Source: Isoetes taiwanensis
Taxonomy: Eukaryota; Streptophyta; Lycopodiopsida; Isoetales; Isoetaceae
DNA length: 64,000 nt
Direction of reading: 5' to 3'
NCBI GenBank assembly: GCA_021234155.1
Contig: JAJEKV010000005.1
Coordinates: forward strand, 11,154,572-11,218,571
Shown here: positions 21,491 to 34,569 of the stretch, one piece after another
Layout of the letters: every line of letters begins with the position of its first letter
Numbering within the stretch: the stretch's first letter is position 1
The notes under the pieces: model-generated
Database searches by the model: none
Told to the model about the DNA's origin: nothing
What the model saw: the letters and a program-made list of their open reading frames with translations, nothing else
Position numbers and translations under genes: made by a program

Positions 21491-24258
21491 AAAGCATGGC
21501 TCAGGAAGTTGTCGATCCTATAAGTGCCCTGTTTTAAAGGGTCTTGAGCTTGATCTTTAAAAGATCTTGAGCTTGCAATTTAGATTCATCGATTTAAGAA
21601 ACCTTATAAAACTGAATAGACGATCTAGCTAAATAGCCTCAAATGCTTCCACAAAAAAAGTTCAAATGCTTTTAAACATGTACAACCATAGAGCAGAGAT
21701 GTAGCTTATTGCATGCTTCATGTTTGTAAGCATGATACATGGCAAGAAAAGCACTACTAAAGCGCCATTTTTCCATAATGTCTTTATGCATCTATACTGC
21801 ATTTAATGACTTTGTAGAATAAGATACATAAGGTGTATGTATCAGATCTAATATAAACTACATCTAATAAGTGCACTGTAAACATAGAAAACCTTCTACA
21901 TTTCATGTGTATAATTTACAAAAAAGATATAGAGATGCTACAACAAAATTGTTGCTTGAAACGTCCAGTGCTATAGTTCAAATTCTGGTTGGAAACCCGT
22001 AATCAGCATTGGAACATAGATATCAGTCCACATCTTAATAACTCGACTTTAAATATTAATACCTCCTTTAGAATGCCAGCAACGTGGTTGTTGGAAGTGA
22101 AGAAATAAAATGGAGAGCCTTCCTGTAAATTTAATCTAAGTTAAACAAATCTGGCACATAAGCAAATGTCTACCTCCTCTAGAAATTCCATTAAGTCTAT
22201 CTCCCGACTTGAAGAAAAGTTTACAATTTGTTGCCTGTCCAGAGTTTATAGAAAAGCAAAGAAAGCTATTATCATCTTTCTGCCATTTCATCATCCGTGA
22301 AGACATATCCTGTTATGACCATTCCCAATTGTTATTTATCATATCTAATTCTAACTTAAACAATTTGAATGTCAAGTAGAATATCAGATTCAGCTTGCTT
22401 GATGCAACCATTCTCAGTGCATTCAAGTTATACATTCCTTTCCTCTAAGCATTAGGAAGAATGGTTTATGAGCAAAGAATTAAGTTCATGAATCTCTAAC
22501 CATGTTGTATATTAAGCAAACTGCAAAGCCAGATGGAAATCATAAAGAAATAACAGAAATAGAAGATAGGGAAAGAAATAGAAACGAAGTAGCTTATTAC
22601 CTCGGACCATTTTACAGCTTGGTGAATTGTTTTAATAATTCATATAATCCTACATGAAACAAAAACTCAAACTTTAGGCTTTGTAACTTCACATAGACAT
22701 ATAAACAGCTTCGAAAATGCCATCAATAATTTTTGTTACGGTCAGGATCAGGAATAATGAACCTTGGATTGTGCTGGTTGTTGCATGAAGCTCTCCATTC
22801 TGGGCTAAATGTTACATTTGGCTTTCACCATCTTATTTGATCCTTTAGCACAATGCTGCATCCACACCAACAAAACAATTAGCCCATCATGCTCCTGCAT
22901 CCCAACCTAATGCACAATTAACTACACAGTAGATAGTCAATTTTCATAGAACAGTCAGGGCTAAAATAAAGCTTTCCACCAAATCTGAGAGAATGGCATG
23001 ACCCTCGTTGCTACATCTTCTCCACCACCAATGGTTATAGTAAAATCCTTGTCCTGCAAACCTGCCAGCCATGCACGCAAGGGCTCAGAGAAGCTGAATG
23101 TATATGCTTGAATATATATGGCAAAGACTTTCACATAGCATATCCTATGACTTTAACATAGTAGAAATGCTCAAGGCAATGACGGTAGATTACATGAACT
23201 ACAATATTGCTGCACAATGTTGTAAAAACAACTACGTAGATGTGTCAATACATTCCTATTGGCAGTTGATATGGGACTTGAAGGACTTCCTGTGAGATTC
23301 TTCACTCACATTCAGGCCATTCTGATGATGGATTCTACCAGAGCTACTTTCAAATATCGACTCTAAGAAGGGACCAAATTTGCCAAAGTAACCATAGAGC
23401 TTTTTGAATACAAATAAATATAAAGTTTTTGGTGCCTAAAACAATTATTCTAGAGAATTGCTCCTAGCTAGGCAAGCTCAGGACAAAGAATGCAAGGCTA
23501 AGTTCCAGACTTGAGATGCAAATAACCATATGTGTTGCAGTTGCTAAACGTGCCACAATTCTTCACGATGTCTTATGGCTATATTATGAACTAAATTTAA
23601 ATACTAAATACTTATCTGGAACCATATCCAGCACTTCCTATTTATTTATGCAAAAATCACTGCATTGGCAAATATTAAGGGGATAGCTGGAGCAATAGCT
23701 GCACCTAAAAGAAGCCAATCTAGGGGTGCTTGGGGCAGTTTGTCGGGTGCTTGCTCCACTTGCTTGCACAGTCAACCATTCTAGCAATGCCTCATACCAG
23801 AATCTTGAATGCATGGACGAATCTTGTTGGGCAGATTACATGGCTGTTCTACTATTCTAGCACTATGAACTGCTTTGATTGGACAGTCAAAATGGGAAAT
23901 ACCTCTTCCAGAGAGTGTATGTCAAGATTGCAAGGCTCCACTATGATGACTATACCCCAGAGCCGGATGGGTTCTATATGCCTATGCATAAAAACTACGT
24001 ACCAACAAATATTAGATTCGCTTAAAACTCCGGCATGTGTGGTCAATCAGGAGCCAAAGAACTCTATTTGCAACAACCTTAAGAATATGTTGCATAGGCA
24101 AAAACCTCCCAGTAAGTCATGGAACACTATCAAGGAGCTAGGGATTGCTAATGAAAGCTAAAGATATTGTTAACCAACAACAACCATATGCATCCCCCAT
24201 TACAGTTACAACAACATTAAGACGTACTACAATTATTTGGCAAATTGGGCAGTTGGCA
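21491..24258. other. intergenic, no gene seen
   Basis: AT-rich DNA. Open frames at 23098 and 23730 have no recognisable domain. Part may belong to the Helitron-like element whose end lies at 19776. Confidence 0.4.
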
Positions 24259-24971
24259 CAGTGTTCCACAGATGCGCGCATCTTAAGATAAGATTCTTAA
24301 GATGTGGATGTGGCGCATCGACACGCATCTTAAGTCAGATGCGTCACACTTTTTGTTGTAAATTTTTTTTTTTTGTTCTAACCTATTTCTATGGTTCCGA
24401 AATGATGTGGGCTGCGCCAAAAGCTCCTTCCGAGCTATTTTCATGATCTGGCTCGGGCCAATCTATCCGGATCCTCGGCCAAATACAGGTCGGCTGTCGG
24501 CACATAACATACTACAAACATCGGCCTTTGTCGCGGAATCTGAGGTAGCATCCATTTCGGCAGTAGTAGCGGTAGGTGCGACCACAATACAAGCATTTCG
24601 CAGCCATTTCGCAGCCAGTGTTCCATCCATTTCGCAAATCACAGATTTGTCTACTGAGCTGTAATCAAGTAGATTTGTCTACTCTGTACCAGTGTTCCAG
24701 AACACAATACAACCATTGCGCAGCCATTTCGCAGGTAGCAGCCACAAACAATACAACCATTTTCGCAGGTAGCAGCAGAGCAGGTAAATTTTAAATAGAT
24801 AGCTTATTAAGGTATCTATGGCTGCTTATTAAGGTATTTGCCATCTTTTTTTTTTTTTTTTTTTTTTTACAAACGCATCTTAACGCACTAAAAATCTTAG
24901 ATGCTTAGATGCTTAAGATGCTCAGATGTGTCGCATCTAACGCATCTCTCTTAAGATGCGTTTGAACACTG
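24259..24971. mobile_element. non-autonomous hAT element, 713 bp
   Basis: It begins CAGTGTTCCA and ends with the complement of CAGTGTTCAA. It is flanked by perfect 8-bp duplications AGTTGGCA at 24251-24258 and 24972-24979. Both ends are filled with GCATCTTAAG / CTTAAGATGCG motifs, as in the subterminal binding repeats of hAT transposases. The middle holds T-runs and repeated GCAGCCATTTCGCAG-like segments but no transposase. Confidence 0.9.
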
Positions 24972-24979
24972 AGTTGGCA

Positions 24980-27900
24980 TGTGACTTGTATTCATTCCCA
25001 GCAAGTACAGAGATAGTGAGTAGGGTTTGTATCTCACCTGCTAAATGCAGAACTTGTCCCAAGTATAGCTCTCCTTGAGGAAGTGCTCAGCAGTTCTGCA
25101 TGCTCAACATCAAATCTACTCTTGGCATTTCATTTCGCTGGTTCATTTTGTGCTTCCTGTCAACCAACATCAGCATTCTGGTAATTACCAAACTAAACTT
25201 AAAATCTCGATTGCACTGCATCCTTCTGTCATTTTTAGAACTTGCTACATGAATGGTCGGATCTGAGAAAGAAGCGAATGCATGCAAAGAATCGAATTGA
25301 GAGAAATAAATGCCATCTATACTCCATTAAGATTTTGAGTAAACTGTGAGAAGTCAATGTTGTCTGCTCTTACATGGGATCTCAAATCAATGACATACTT
25401 ATGAGCCAATTTAGGTTTCCCTCAACCACATGGATATTCAAAACACTGGAGTAACAAACAATAATATCTGCAACAATGAAAACATCCAGTAGCCTACTTT
25501 TCCATGCACTAAAGACGAAGCAAATACACAAACTAATTGAATCGTTTCTCCATCCAAAGACAGATAATGCAATAAGGGCAAGTATTATGATTGCAAGAGG
25601 ACTTACACAGCAACTGCACCTTTCTGATTCTAACCGAGGAACAAATAGTGGAGCGAAATCTCCTTCCTTGCATGTGGAGCGAAATCTCCTTCCTTGCAAC
25701 TGCACCTTTCTGATTCTAACCGAGGAACAAATAGTGGAACGAAATCTCCTTCCTTGCATGTGCATGCCGAGATGGCAAGGGAAATTAGAGATAAAGTTAG
25801 GGATGCATACAATCATGAAGGAACACCATATATCTGAAGGAATACTTGCCTACGAACACAGAAGAATGAATCTGGGCCGAAAACTTGGGCAGAAAACGAA
25901 AATTGGATACTGCAATCTAGGGTTTAATTAGATAGCATCGAACGATTCTTCAGTATGATGGCAGAACCGATCCTTCCATATGACGAATCTGGCAAGAAGA
26001 AATCCACGGCACTGACGGGAACGCCGGAAACCCCTTCCAAACATCGCAGAAAATAAAACTCTCTACTCCAAACTGCTAACATCATCGCCATCATCTCTGC
26101 TAAAAATTACATGCAATATCTGGAAGGATCTGTGTCCTACATGCCGGGGAATCCGCCAAGAGAGGGTTAACCCAGAAATCTGAACTTCCCAGGAAAATAC
26201 ACAACCCCGATTTTTGGAATACTGAATTTTTTTCCCGGGGACTAAAAACCTTGAAACCTTAGAAAATTAACCTTAAAAAAATTCCAAAAACTTTTCGGGA
26301 CCTCGGAAAAACCGAATTTAAACAATACAATAGGATATCTCATTAATATATCAAGCATGCCACTATGTCATATGCTGCTGTTTATGATAACCTATAGCTA
26401 GCTTCAATGAATCTACCTCTTACCCAATCCTTACTGTAAACATCTTGATAAAATATGTTATCAAGCATACAACCATGCCAAAGTTATCACCAGGCTCTGA
26501 TGCACTGTACAAATGTTTTTTGAAGGACAAGCACAACAATACACAAGGGGATAGGCAGAGCGCTCAATACATCCACATGTACAAGAAGGGAACACTGTTA
26601 AATATGTGACCCATAAAGTAGCAGCCTATTTAACAACACGAGATGTCAGCATGGAGTTGCTTCACTCCAAGATCAGCATCGTCTTCACAACGGACACAGA
26701 CCCAGGGCTTACTCATGTCCAGGTCAAAACATGATAATAAGGTCCAAATATTCACCTGCATAATGCGGGAACAAGCAAATCCAAAAAATTTGCAGCTCTT
26801 TCCTCCGCTAAAATCTGCAAAGTATTGATCATGGTACAATCAGGATTCAATCACTTCCTAGCATAAATGAAAAGGAAGAAGTTTGTCTGTAAACACCAAT
26901 GGTTTACCAATATAATATGCAGTTGCCGAGCTTCTCCTAGTCTTACCACACTTGTCCATTCTCGCAACTCAGACAGAACAAGATGGAGCAATTGGCCCAG
27001 TGACTCCTGCCACGAATAATGCGTCTAGGAGTTAACGCACATAAAGATCAATTGTTTTAAATAAGAGCGGCGTTTTTGTACCTGGACGATCATACATAAT
27101 CCTCTTTGCGGTCTTCCCTTGAAAGGTGTAGAACGGAGGAACTCATTATCCAATGAGCACTTTCTATTGCTTAATTCTTCAAGATTCTTCTCTTATTGCA
27201 GCTGCACATAAAAGGGAAGCATGAAATATTGTAAAACAGCATAAAATGCCCTGAAATACTGATTTTCTAGTATTTTTACATGAGATCTAATGAACCCTGA
27301 GACAATTGAAGCTTTTGAAAATGAAAAGCAAGATATTGTCATGTGGAAACATGAAAAATTCGTGAAAACCAATCCATGTGTGTTAGCAGCAGTTTTCACC
27401 AATCCATGTGTATTATCGGCAGTTTTCACATTGTAGAGAGCATATCTAACTCTATTGACACATGTTGTGGAGGGGTTCCTCAGTCATAGAGCCAAGCTAT
27501 TATTCTTATCTATTGTAATGTTCTGTTTCTCACATCTTCAGAATGCCGATCAAATTTAAAAAGAATGACACTTGTGTTGTATAAATCCTGATGCAGACTC
27601 GTTGGTTATGTCTAAGATATGGGTTTGATAGGCCTGAGGTTCAGGAGAAGGCATGAAGGGCACAAGACCATACTGAAAACCACTAAAACAGAAGGGCGAG
27701 ACAAAAGGTTGAGGGAAGGACATCAGACCTGCAAGGAGCGGGACCACGCATCACTCACTCGACCCACATCATCGAGCACCAGACTACAGCACCAGATACC
27801 AGCTAAAACCTAGCCCTAGATTTGAATCAAGAATAAAATACTGAAACAGAATGCAAAGAAACCTGCAATACCTGGAATAGCTGGAATGAACAGTGTGGAG

Positions 27901-28163
27901 ATGAATCTGCTAGAAAGGCTAGAAAGGTAAAAACGAAGCTGGAAATACAAGGATACAATGCCCCTTTCGTCAGATAGATCAAGCTCCCCAAATCGATCAT
28001 CTACGGAATCTCTCCTTCCCGCCTTTCTCCCTTCACGTTGAAAGCTGGAAAATGAATGGTGTAGACATATGGGCTCCCGACCGTATACGGTCGACCAAGG
28101 CAATAAAAAACCCTAAACGTGCACTCACTTGATCAATACGTGTACTCTAGTGCACCACCCTTG
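24980..28163. other. intergenic, no clear gene
   Basis: About 3.2 kb without a recognised gene. It contains a repeat of GCGAAATCTCCTTCCTTGCA units (25664-25765) and a two-copy ACCAATCCATGTGT duplication (27366-27424). GACCGTATACGGTC near 28079-28092 is a perfect palindrome. Short frames at 25476 and 27619 show no domain. Confidence 0.4.
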
Positions 28164-28510
28164 TGTATAACACAAATATGGTTCTATATAATGTGCATTA
28201 TACACTTATTGGATGATTGCCAATTGTGCCCAACTTTGTTTGGCACCTCCAAGCACATTAGCAGCAAATAACACACACACGTTTTTCTATTATTATTTAA
28301 TAGAAATCATTTTGATAGTCCTAGTGCTTTCGCTTATATTTGTACCATGAGCTTCAATTCAAACTTTAATTTTATAACCATTAGGATAACTTCCAAATAA
28401 ATACGTTCACTAGGATAATATTTGTTTTTTCGAAAAAAAAAAAAAAAAAGAGAGAGAAGGTGTCCAGGTTCCAAAAAAAAAAAAAAAAAAAAGGGTGTCC
28501 AGGTACAATG
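28164..28510 (+). repeat. repeat block R, first part of the interrupted copy
   Basis: Closely matches 45329-45655, from TGTATAACACAAATATGG through GGTACAATG. It is the left third of a local repeat block whose remainder lies at 31591-31675 and 42124-42330, after two transposon insertions. Confidence 0.85.
28459..28504. mobile_element. poly(A)-only insertion with 11-bp TSD
   Basis: GGTGTCCAGGT occurs at 28459-28469 and 28494-28504, enclosing TCC, 20 A and one G. The paralogous copies at 43288 and 45638 have a single GGTGTCCAGGT and so show the empty site. Confidence 0.65.
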
Positions 28511-29163
28511 CAGGGAAAATTTTAAGGGACCTATAATTTTGTATCAGTATAATGAATTGGCCATTCCTTGTAAAATATGCCCCCAAAAGTGTAGCCTGAA
28601 CTGGCCATTTTTCCTATGTTTTTCTAATGTGGCTGCAACCCAATTGGCGATTTTTGAACCAAATATCTAATAATGTGTAGCTTAAATGGTGATTTTTAGC
28701 TAGATTCTTATTAAATATAGTGCTAGTTGCCCAAACATAAAGAAGTCGCTACCCTATATAAATGTTTTTAAGTTACATGTATGAATTTGAATTCATACCC
28801 TATGTATCTCAATAATCCCATCGATCCGAGCCATCGGATCGGCATTCTCGAATGAGCGAGCATGCATCTCTTGCATGCATGCATTGCATGCATTTTTTGT
28901 GGCTCTGGTTCATTTGGGATCGCTATTTCTTGCAGCCTCTTCATCGACTTCTCATCGACGTTTTCTCCTCTCTCAGCAGTTTTCTTGACTCCCACCCACC
29001 CTCCCTCGCTTAATGTGTATATTATTGTAAATGTTGTTTTTGTTATGTGGTTCGCATGACCAGCCCCTCGCTTTTTCGAGGTTGTTTTTTGTCGCGTGGC
29101 ATGCGTGACCAGCTTCTCGCTTTCCGAGGTTGTTGTTTTCTTATCTTCGCGTTCTAGTTTGTT

Positions 29164-29400
29164 GATGTGCAGGTACAACGGGATGCGCGACTCCGTCTTC
29201 TTCAGGCTTCGTGGGTTTCTTTGTGGAAGCGTTTGTTTTTGCAGCCTTACGTTGTGTCCAAGCCCCTTGTAGAGGGCTTATCACTAGGGTTTTTTCTTGA
29301 AAACCCGAAAGGGCGAGGTTTTTTAATCCCGGTGATAAGCTCTCTGCAAGTACACTTAACCGACATCTGTAGAAGTTTTTTGGGGTGCAGATGATATAAC
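29164..29400 (+). mobile_element. LINE 3' UTR fragment
   Basis: The GGTTTTTTCTTGAAAACCC...GGTTTTTTAATCC segment matches the reverse complement of 31760-31805, in the 3' UTR of the minus-strand LINE. It is therefore a diverged plus-strand copy lying head to head with the next LINE. Confidence 0.45.
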
Positions 29401-29482
29401 TGGATATTCCCTATGTTTTTTCATTGTGGGTAGCTGCATATGCAAGCTACCCACTCTCAACTATTGTAGAATTCTACTGAGA

Positions 29483-30925
29483 TGAATAGAATAGAATAGA
29501 ATAGAATAGAATATGATTTTATCATCCACGGAGACCAACTGGCCTATGGGACCCAAGTACAAAGAGAGAGCAGCAGGCGTATTACTACCGAGGATTAAAA
29601 ACCCCGCGGAAGGGTTTTCGGGAGGAAAACCTTAGTAGCAATAAGAATCTTTGACATACCGCACGATTATATACATAATCACAAGTACGGTGAGGTTAAT
29701 GCCGGACGGGGGCATAAGCGAAGTCCACAGATACATTACCTCCCGGAGGTAATGATCCCAACAAGCCTACCGAGGCCGCGTGCTCATAGCTCATGCAAGG
29801 CCCGATGGGGCACAACTAACCGAGCATACCTAGCCGGATATGCTCCCTCGCACGGACAGGCACGGAGGGCGTGACTTTCATCCTCAATGGCCTCGTTGAC
29901 AAAGATCGCATGGACTCGCCCTCACGCTGCTCCTCGAATCCATCTCCCTGTCTCAATGCAGAGGTGGTGTGCACTGCGCGAATGGGAAGCAATCACCTGC
30001 GCGCTTTTTCATGGGTAGATGGGTGCACAGTAGTGGTGTGGGCCCCTCGCGAGCATGGGATTAACTTCTTTGTCGATAATTTGCCACCTTCACATGTGAC
30101 GGGGCCTCTGCATCCCAAAGCTTGGCCATAAAGCAAGCATCAAGAAATCTTTGCTTCAAGGCAGCGTGTTCCTTCGGTGTATGCACGGGTCCACATCGTG
30201 TGCTGCCGCACATTCCATAGCGAGAACCACCGGGCTTGCTTGTCTTTCCAAAGAAGCTTTGAGTCGATGCGGGCCCATCGCCACCGCCAAAGCAAGGTTG
30301 GGCAGCGGGCTTCATCCATAGCCACCACCTTACGGAAGTAAATAATGTGACGTTCGGTGCAGCCCTCAGTAATGGAAGGAAGCCTGTCTCTGGAGCAAGA
30401 TCCGATATGGGACCGTGGATTTCACTCCCGGTGCGGGGCCAAGAAGGCCTTCTCAGACTGCTCTAGATCGTTCCAAGTGGTGAGGGATATCACCGCCCCC
30501 ACATACGCCCCATAGAGGAGGACGGTTCAATCAAGGCCACGAACAAGTGTGCTGGTGACCCCATGCATACTGACTCGCCTTGGATTGTTGTTTTGCATTG
30601 CATACGGGGCTTTCCGACTGCGGTGACCCGTAACGATGGATGCATCCCAATGTGTGGTAGTAGAAAACTCAATGCCCAAATACTTATAAGACTGAGCCAC
30701 CTCCACTACCTGTCCCTGGTAAATGAATGAGGGAAGGCGTGGGTGCCGGGATGATGGGACCAGCAGCACCCTTGTCTTGGCCAAGTTAACTCTCATGTCA
30801 GTGAATTGGCAGAAAGTGTCCAAAGCATCCAGGTGGCGTTGCATGTCCTCTGGGGTATATGCGAGCAGGTCAACATCATCAGCATATATGAGTGAAAAGC
30901 CTAGTTTGATACCAGGTAGGGGAAG
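29483..30925 (-). mobile_element. 5'-truncated LINE with TATTC tail (RT end to 3' end)
   Basis: Minus strand. From 30925 downward it reads PLPGIKLGFSLIYADDVDLL, with the catalytic YADD box at 30875-30886. MQRHLDALDTFCQFTDMRVN and LAKTRVLL then SYKYLGIEF follow, the end of the reverse transcriptase. A diverged zf-RVT part with IEDESHALRACP lies near 29870, then the conserved 3' end and AGAAT units at 29483-29510. Frames change several times below 30527. It is truncated just before the RT active site and sits inside the hAT element. Confidence 0.85.
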
Positions 30926-31590
30926 GGCTTATCCCTGCTTAGTTTGACAGTTTGGCGTCTTTTTTCATATTGGGACATGTTCTTCCTCGATCTTGTCCCT
31001 TTTTTTGCCATCCTTCAGCCTTCGACCTCGGTCCCATTTTGATAAGGAAGTTCTCTTTTTGTCGGGAGCTTTTGTCTGTTTTCATGCGAGCCCTTCGAGA
31101 ATGCACAGATTGCTAGTAGGGAGAATCGGAAATCAGATGCCGGAGTCTTCATAAAGAGGATTGAAAAGTGCCTCGACGTTTGATTTTTCAAAAGAGAGAG
31201 ATTATTCTTCATTGGTAGATATATTTAGAAATAAAAATTTCTAATAATGTTGACCCCCCATGAGTGACGAATTTATGAGGGGGCCTCTGAATGAGTTAAG
31301 ATTTGGCGAACTTAAGGCATTAGAGGATTTGGCCAAGTGGCCTAAATGGCCATTCCATAAGCATATCTAGTTCTCACTTGGGACTAAATTGGTCCCAAAG
31401 TCAATACCACTCCAATTAGCAAACATCTAATTGGCCATTCTAATGTCATAATAGGCAATAAAGTGCCATGAAATGGCGAATCTACAGGTAGCCAGTAGGT
31501 AAGGCATCCTACTTAAGCCAGCCGTCGCATTTTGTCTGAACCTGTAATTTGTGGCCAAATGGCCCGCCGGGGCCACTAAAATTTTCGCTG

Positions 31591-31675
31591 GTACAATGGA
31601 TTGCCCTACGTAGTCGAAAAACAGCTAATTCCCAAACTATAGCCTTGCTTGAATGATCTTATCAATCGAAAGTAA
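31591..31675 (+). repeat. repeat block R, middle part
   Basis: From GTACAATGGATTGCCC to CAATCGAAAGTAAG, almost identical to 45648-45730 and 43298-43385. It is bounded by the hAT TSD on the left and the LINE tail on the right. Confidence 0.85.
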
Positions 31676-34343
31676 GGAAGGAAGGAAGGAAGGTATTTTT
31701 ATCGTCCACGGAGACCAATCGGTCTATGGGACCCAATACAAAAGCGCAGCAAGCGGATTACTACCCGGATTAAAAAACCCCTGCCCCGAAGGTTTTCGAG
31801 GGAAAAACTGTGGCAGCAATCAGCCTGTTGACAAACTGTCCTAATATATAAAATGCAAAAAACACACAAATATATACACTCATGCACCGCACCCGTAGTG
31901 CCTAATCAGCGGGCAGCCAGGCGGGGGCAAAGGTGAGCTCGCGAGTCAATACCTCTTGAAATGTACGACGGGCACGCATCTTGACGGCGGTGTGTTCATC
32001 GGCAAATGTAGGGGCAAGTCCGCCGCATTACTAAGGAAGCGTGATCGACCCGGTCCGGACCGAACACCGGGCAACTCTCAAAGTGTGAGACTCATCCTCA
32101 ATGGCACCCGTTTGACAAAGACTCGACAGAGGTCTGTCTGGCGGCGGGCTCCCCAATCCACCGCCTGCCTCGTCGCGAAGATGGTGGACACTGTGCGAAT
32201 GGAGGCAATGAGTCCAAAGCTTTTCGAGGGCAATTTGGAACGCAGTAGAGCCGTGGGCCCAGGCTAACACGGGTTGATGTGCTCTCCCTTGTAATGGGCG
32301 TTTTGACCTCGCTTTAGAGCGTAGGGGTCCCGAGCTTGCCAAGGAAAGCAAGCGCCCGGTACTCCCGCAGGCCGCCACGATCGGCCTCTGTGGTCCACCA
32401 GACGCACTTTGTTCCTCGCACGTTCCATCACGGCAAACCACCGATCTCTTACCCCTCCAACGGGCCCCGAGCGGCTAGGGCCCATTGCCACGGCGTAAGC
32501 TGCAAAGGGAGCCGAGCATCCCCATGGTAACAACTTTTCGAAAATAGACAATGTGTATCAAATTTACCGGGGCGCAAGAATCCAGTTTCCGCAGTAATCC
32601 CGATGGGGATCAAGGTTTCACCCCAAGTGCCCGCGCTAAAAATGCCTTTCGCACTGCTCCAAGTCATTCCAGTCGCCAAAGAGACGACTGGCCCCCCAAA
32701 CCTCGACTTCAGCATAAAAGGACAGCTTCGACCGGCCCAAACAGATGTGACCGATGGCCCCAATCATAGAGCTCGCCTGGTGATCTGCTTGTTCTCAAGA
32801 TGGCATAAAGCGCTTTCCAGCCTGCCGCCATCTCCCAAGCGGATAGACGCCTCCCAACAGAGCGTAGGAGGGGAACTCCACCCCTAGGTATTTGTAGGGT
32901 GGGCGTGACCTCCACAAAGCTGTCCCCCGATATGTGAGTGCGTGGGAGGCGTGGGGGTGGCGTGAAGAGGATATGAGAACCACCCCGGTCTTGGCTAGAT
33001 TCACGCGCATGTCAGAGGCGACGTAATGTGTCTAGGGCATCCGGATGAGACCGCATAGTCGGGTGTGGGCGGAAAGGTCAACATCGTCGCGATAAATGAG
33101 ATGGCGGATGACCTGGTGCAAAAGTCTGTATGCCATCCCCCATGCTTTCGAAGCCGGGCTCTAACCGATCAATGTAGAGGCCAAAAGTGTTGGTGAGAGG
33201 GGCAACCCCTGGGACCGATACTACCGGTGAATGCTTGGCCCGTCGGCCACATCCCGCCAAAACAACTCTCATACGTATATGGCATTACGCACTGGGCAGC
33301 GGCAGCCTCGCGGTTGTCGCATCCTAGCCCATAGCTTTTCCGGAGGACCGTATCAAAAAGCCTTTGCGAAGTCCACAGCAAACAATACAAGTCCTCGCCG
33401 ATGGTTCCAACTGTCTTCAATCGGCCCGCGCGGTGTAAAGATATGGTCAATCGTTGAGTGGCGGGTCTAAAGCCCGCTTGTGTGAGGGCTTTCGACATCT
33501 CGCCGCCCGCCCAAATGTGGGTCAATCGCCGCCGAGAATGCCAGCCAACGCTTTGGCAAAACCGAACCGACCATGATCGCTTTGGTAATTGGCCTGACGG
33601 TGTGGGTCGCCCAACCTTGTGAATGGGAACAACCCCGCTTGTGGTCCATTGTCTGGGAAACCTTCCCGCAATGCGCTGAACGTGGTAGTGAGGATCGGCA
33701 CCGCCGGGCCGCCACGCCCATTTGAGTAACTTCTACCAAGATACCATCGAGGTCACCGCCTTCCCATTAGCTTAAAAAGCTTTTTAAGTTGCGTGCCCCC
33801 GCACAACATCCTCCTCCTTTTTAGGAGAACCAATGGGGGCCATCCATTGGGGGTATGGGCGTCTGGCGCCCCCGGTGGGTCATAGAGCCGCCGTAATACC
33901 GTTCCCACCGCCCGGTGTGATGTCCCCTGGTAAGGTCGGGCTGGCCTTCAAGCACTCAAGGCCAAAAGGTTCGGAGGATGAGTGTCCGCCAGGCGAACAT
34001 CTCCCTCTCGATGCGGCAAGGTACCGCGCCCTTGTCTCCTTCCGGGGATGGGTACCTGCATTTGGATCCGAGAATGTGGAAGCCTGCCGAAACTGCATCT
34101 TTACACCCGCATCAAAGCATCGGTTATGCGGAAATGTTCTGACGACCACGGCTGACGGAGGGGTGCGCCAAAGCACATCATTTGCATCCTGTAATAGCGA
34201 AGTCGGTGATCTGTCTGCTGCTCTAGTGTGGGGGTCCTTGAGAATTGCTTTGGAGGGTGAAAGTATCTTTGGTGGGTATCAAATACGCCGGTCTTGAACC
34301 CGGCCACCGGCACCTTCATACTATTTTTTCCACCCTTCACCAA
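31676..34343 (-). mobile_element. LINE, 3' portion (reverse transcriptase to GGAAGG tail)
   Basis: Minus strand, many frame changes. In order: PITKAIMVGSVL with HLGG (33500-33600), QAGFRPATQRLTISLHR, CLLWTSQRLFDTVLR (the KAFDTV region), GVAPLTNTFGLYIDRLE, and LIYRDDVDLSAHT in which the catalytic YADD is YRDD (33083-33094). MRVNLAKTGVVLI and YKYLGVEF follow, then LCQTGAIEDESHTL in the zf-RVT region near 32090. The 3' end carries CCTTC units (31676-31695). It is inactive by frameshifts and the active-site change. The matching 5' portion appears at about 41970-42123. Confidence 0.8.
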
Positions 34344-34569
34344 TTGAAGTCTAACCTATGCTATGCCCGTCACTTCACATAGGGCGTAATTTCGTTTCAA
34401 TCATAAACCTTCACTAACCGTAACTAATGATTTGTGACCGAAGGGATTTTGAATTTGTAATTTGCAACCGTGCTTCCCCCACCTTTTGCTACTCAGGCCA
34501 AATAGCCCATGGAGAAGAAGCTCGAATTTCCGCATTCACTCTAGTATTCCAAAACTCAAACGCACTATG

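Larger units (their letters stand above)
28511..31590. mobile_element. hAT element of 3.1 kb with nested LINE
   Basis: It starts CAGGGAAAATTTTAAGGG and ends with the complement of CAGCGAAAATTTTAGTGG. It is flanked by perfect 8-bp duplications GTACAATG (28503-28510 and 31591-31598). Removing it joins repeat block R to match 45637-45730. It contains a plus-strand LINE 3'-UTR-like segment and a minus-strand LINE (29483-30925). No transposase was recognised, so it is non-autonomous, with about 1.6 kb of its own sequence. Confidence 0.85.

Noticed and set aside
31676-34343. Active LINE
   Set aside because: The reverse transcriptase box is YRDD and there are many frame changes.
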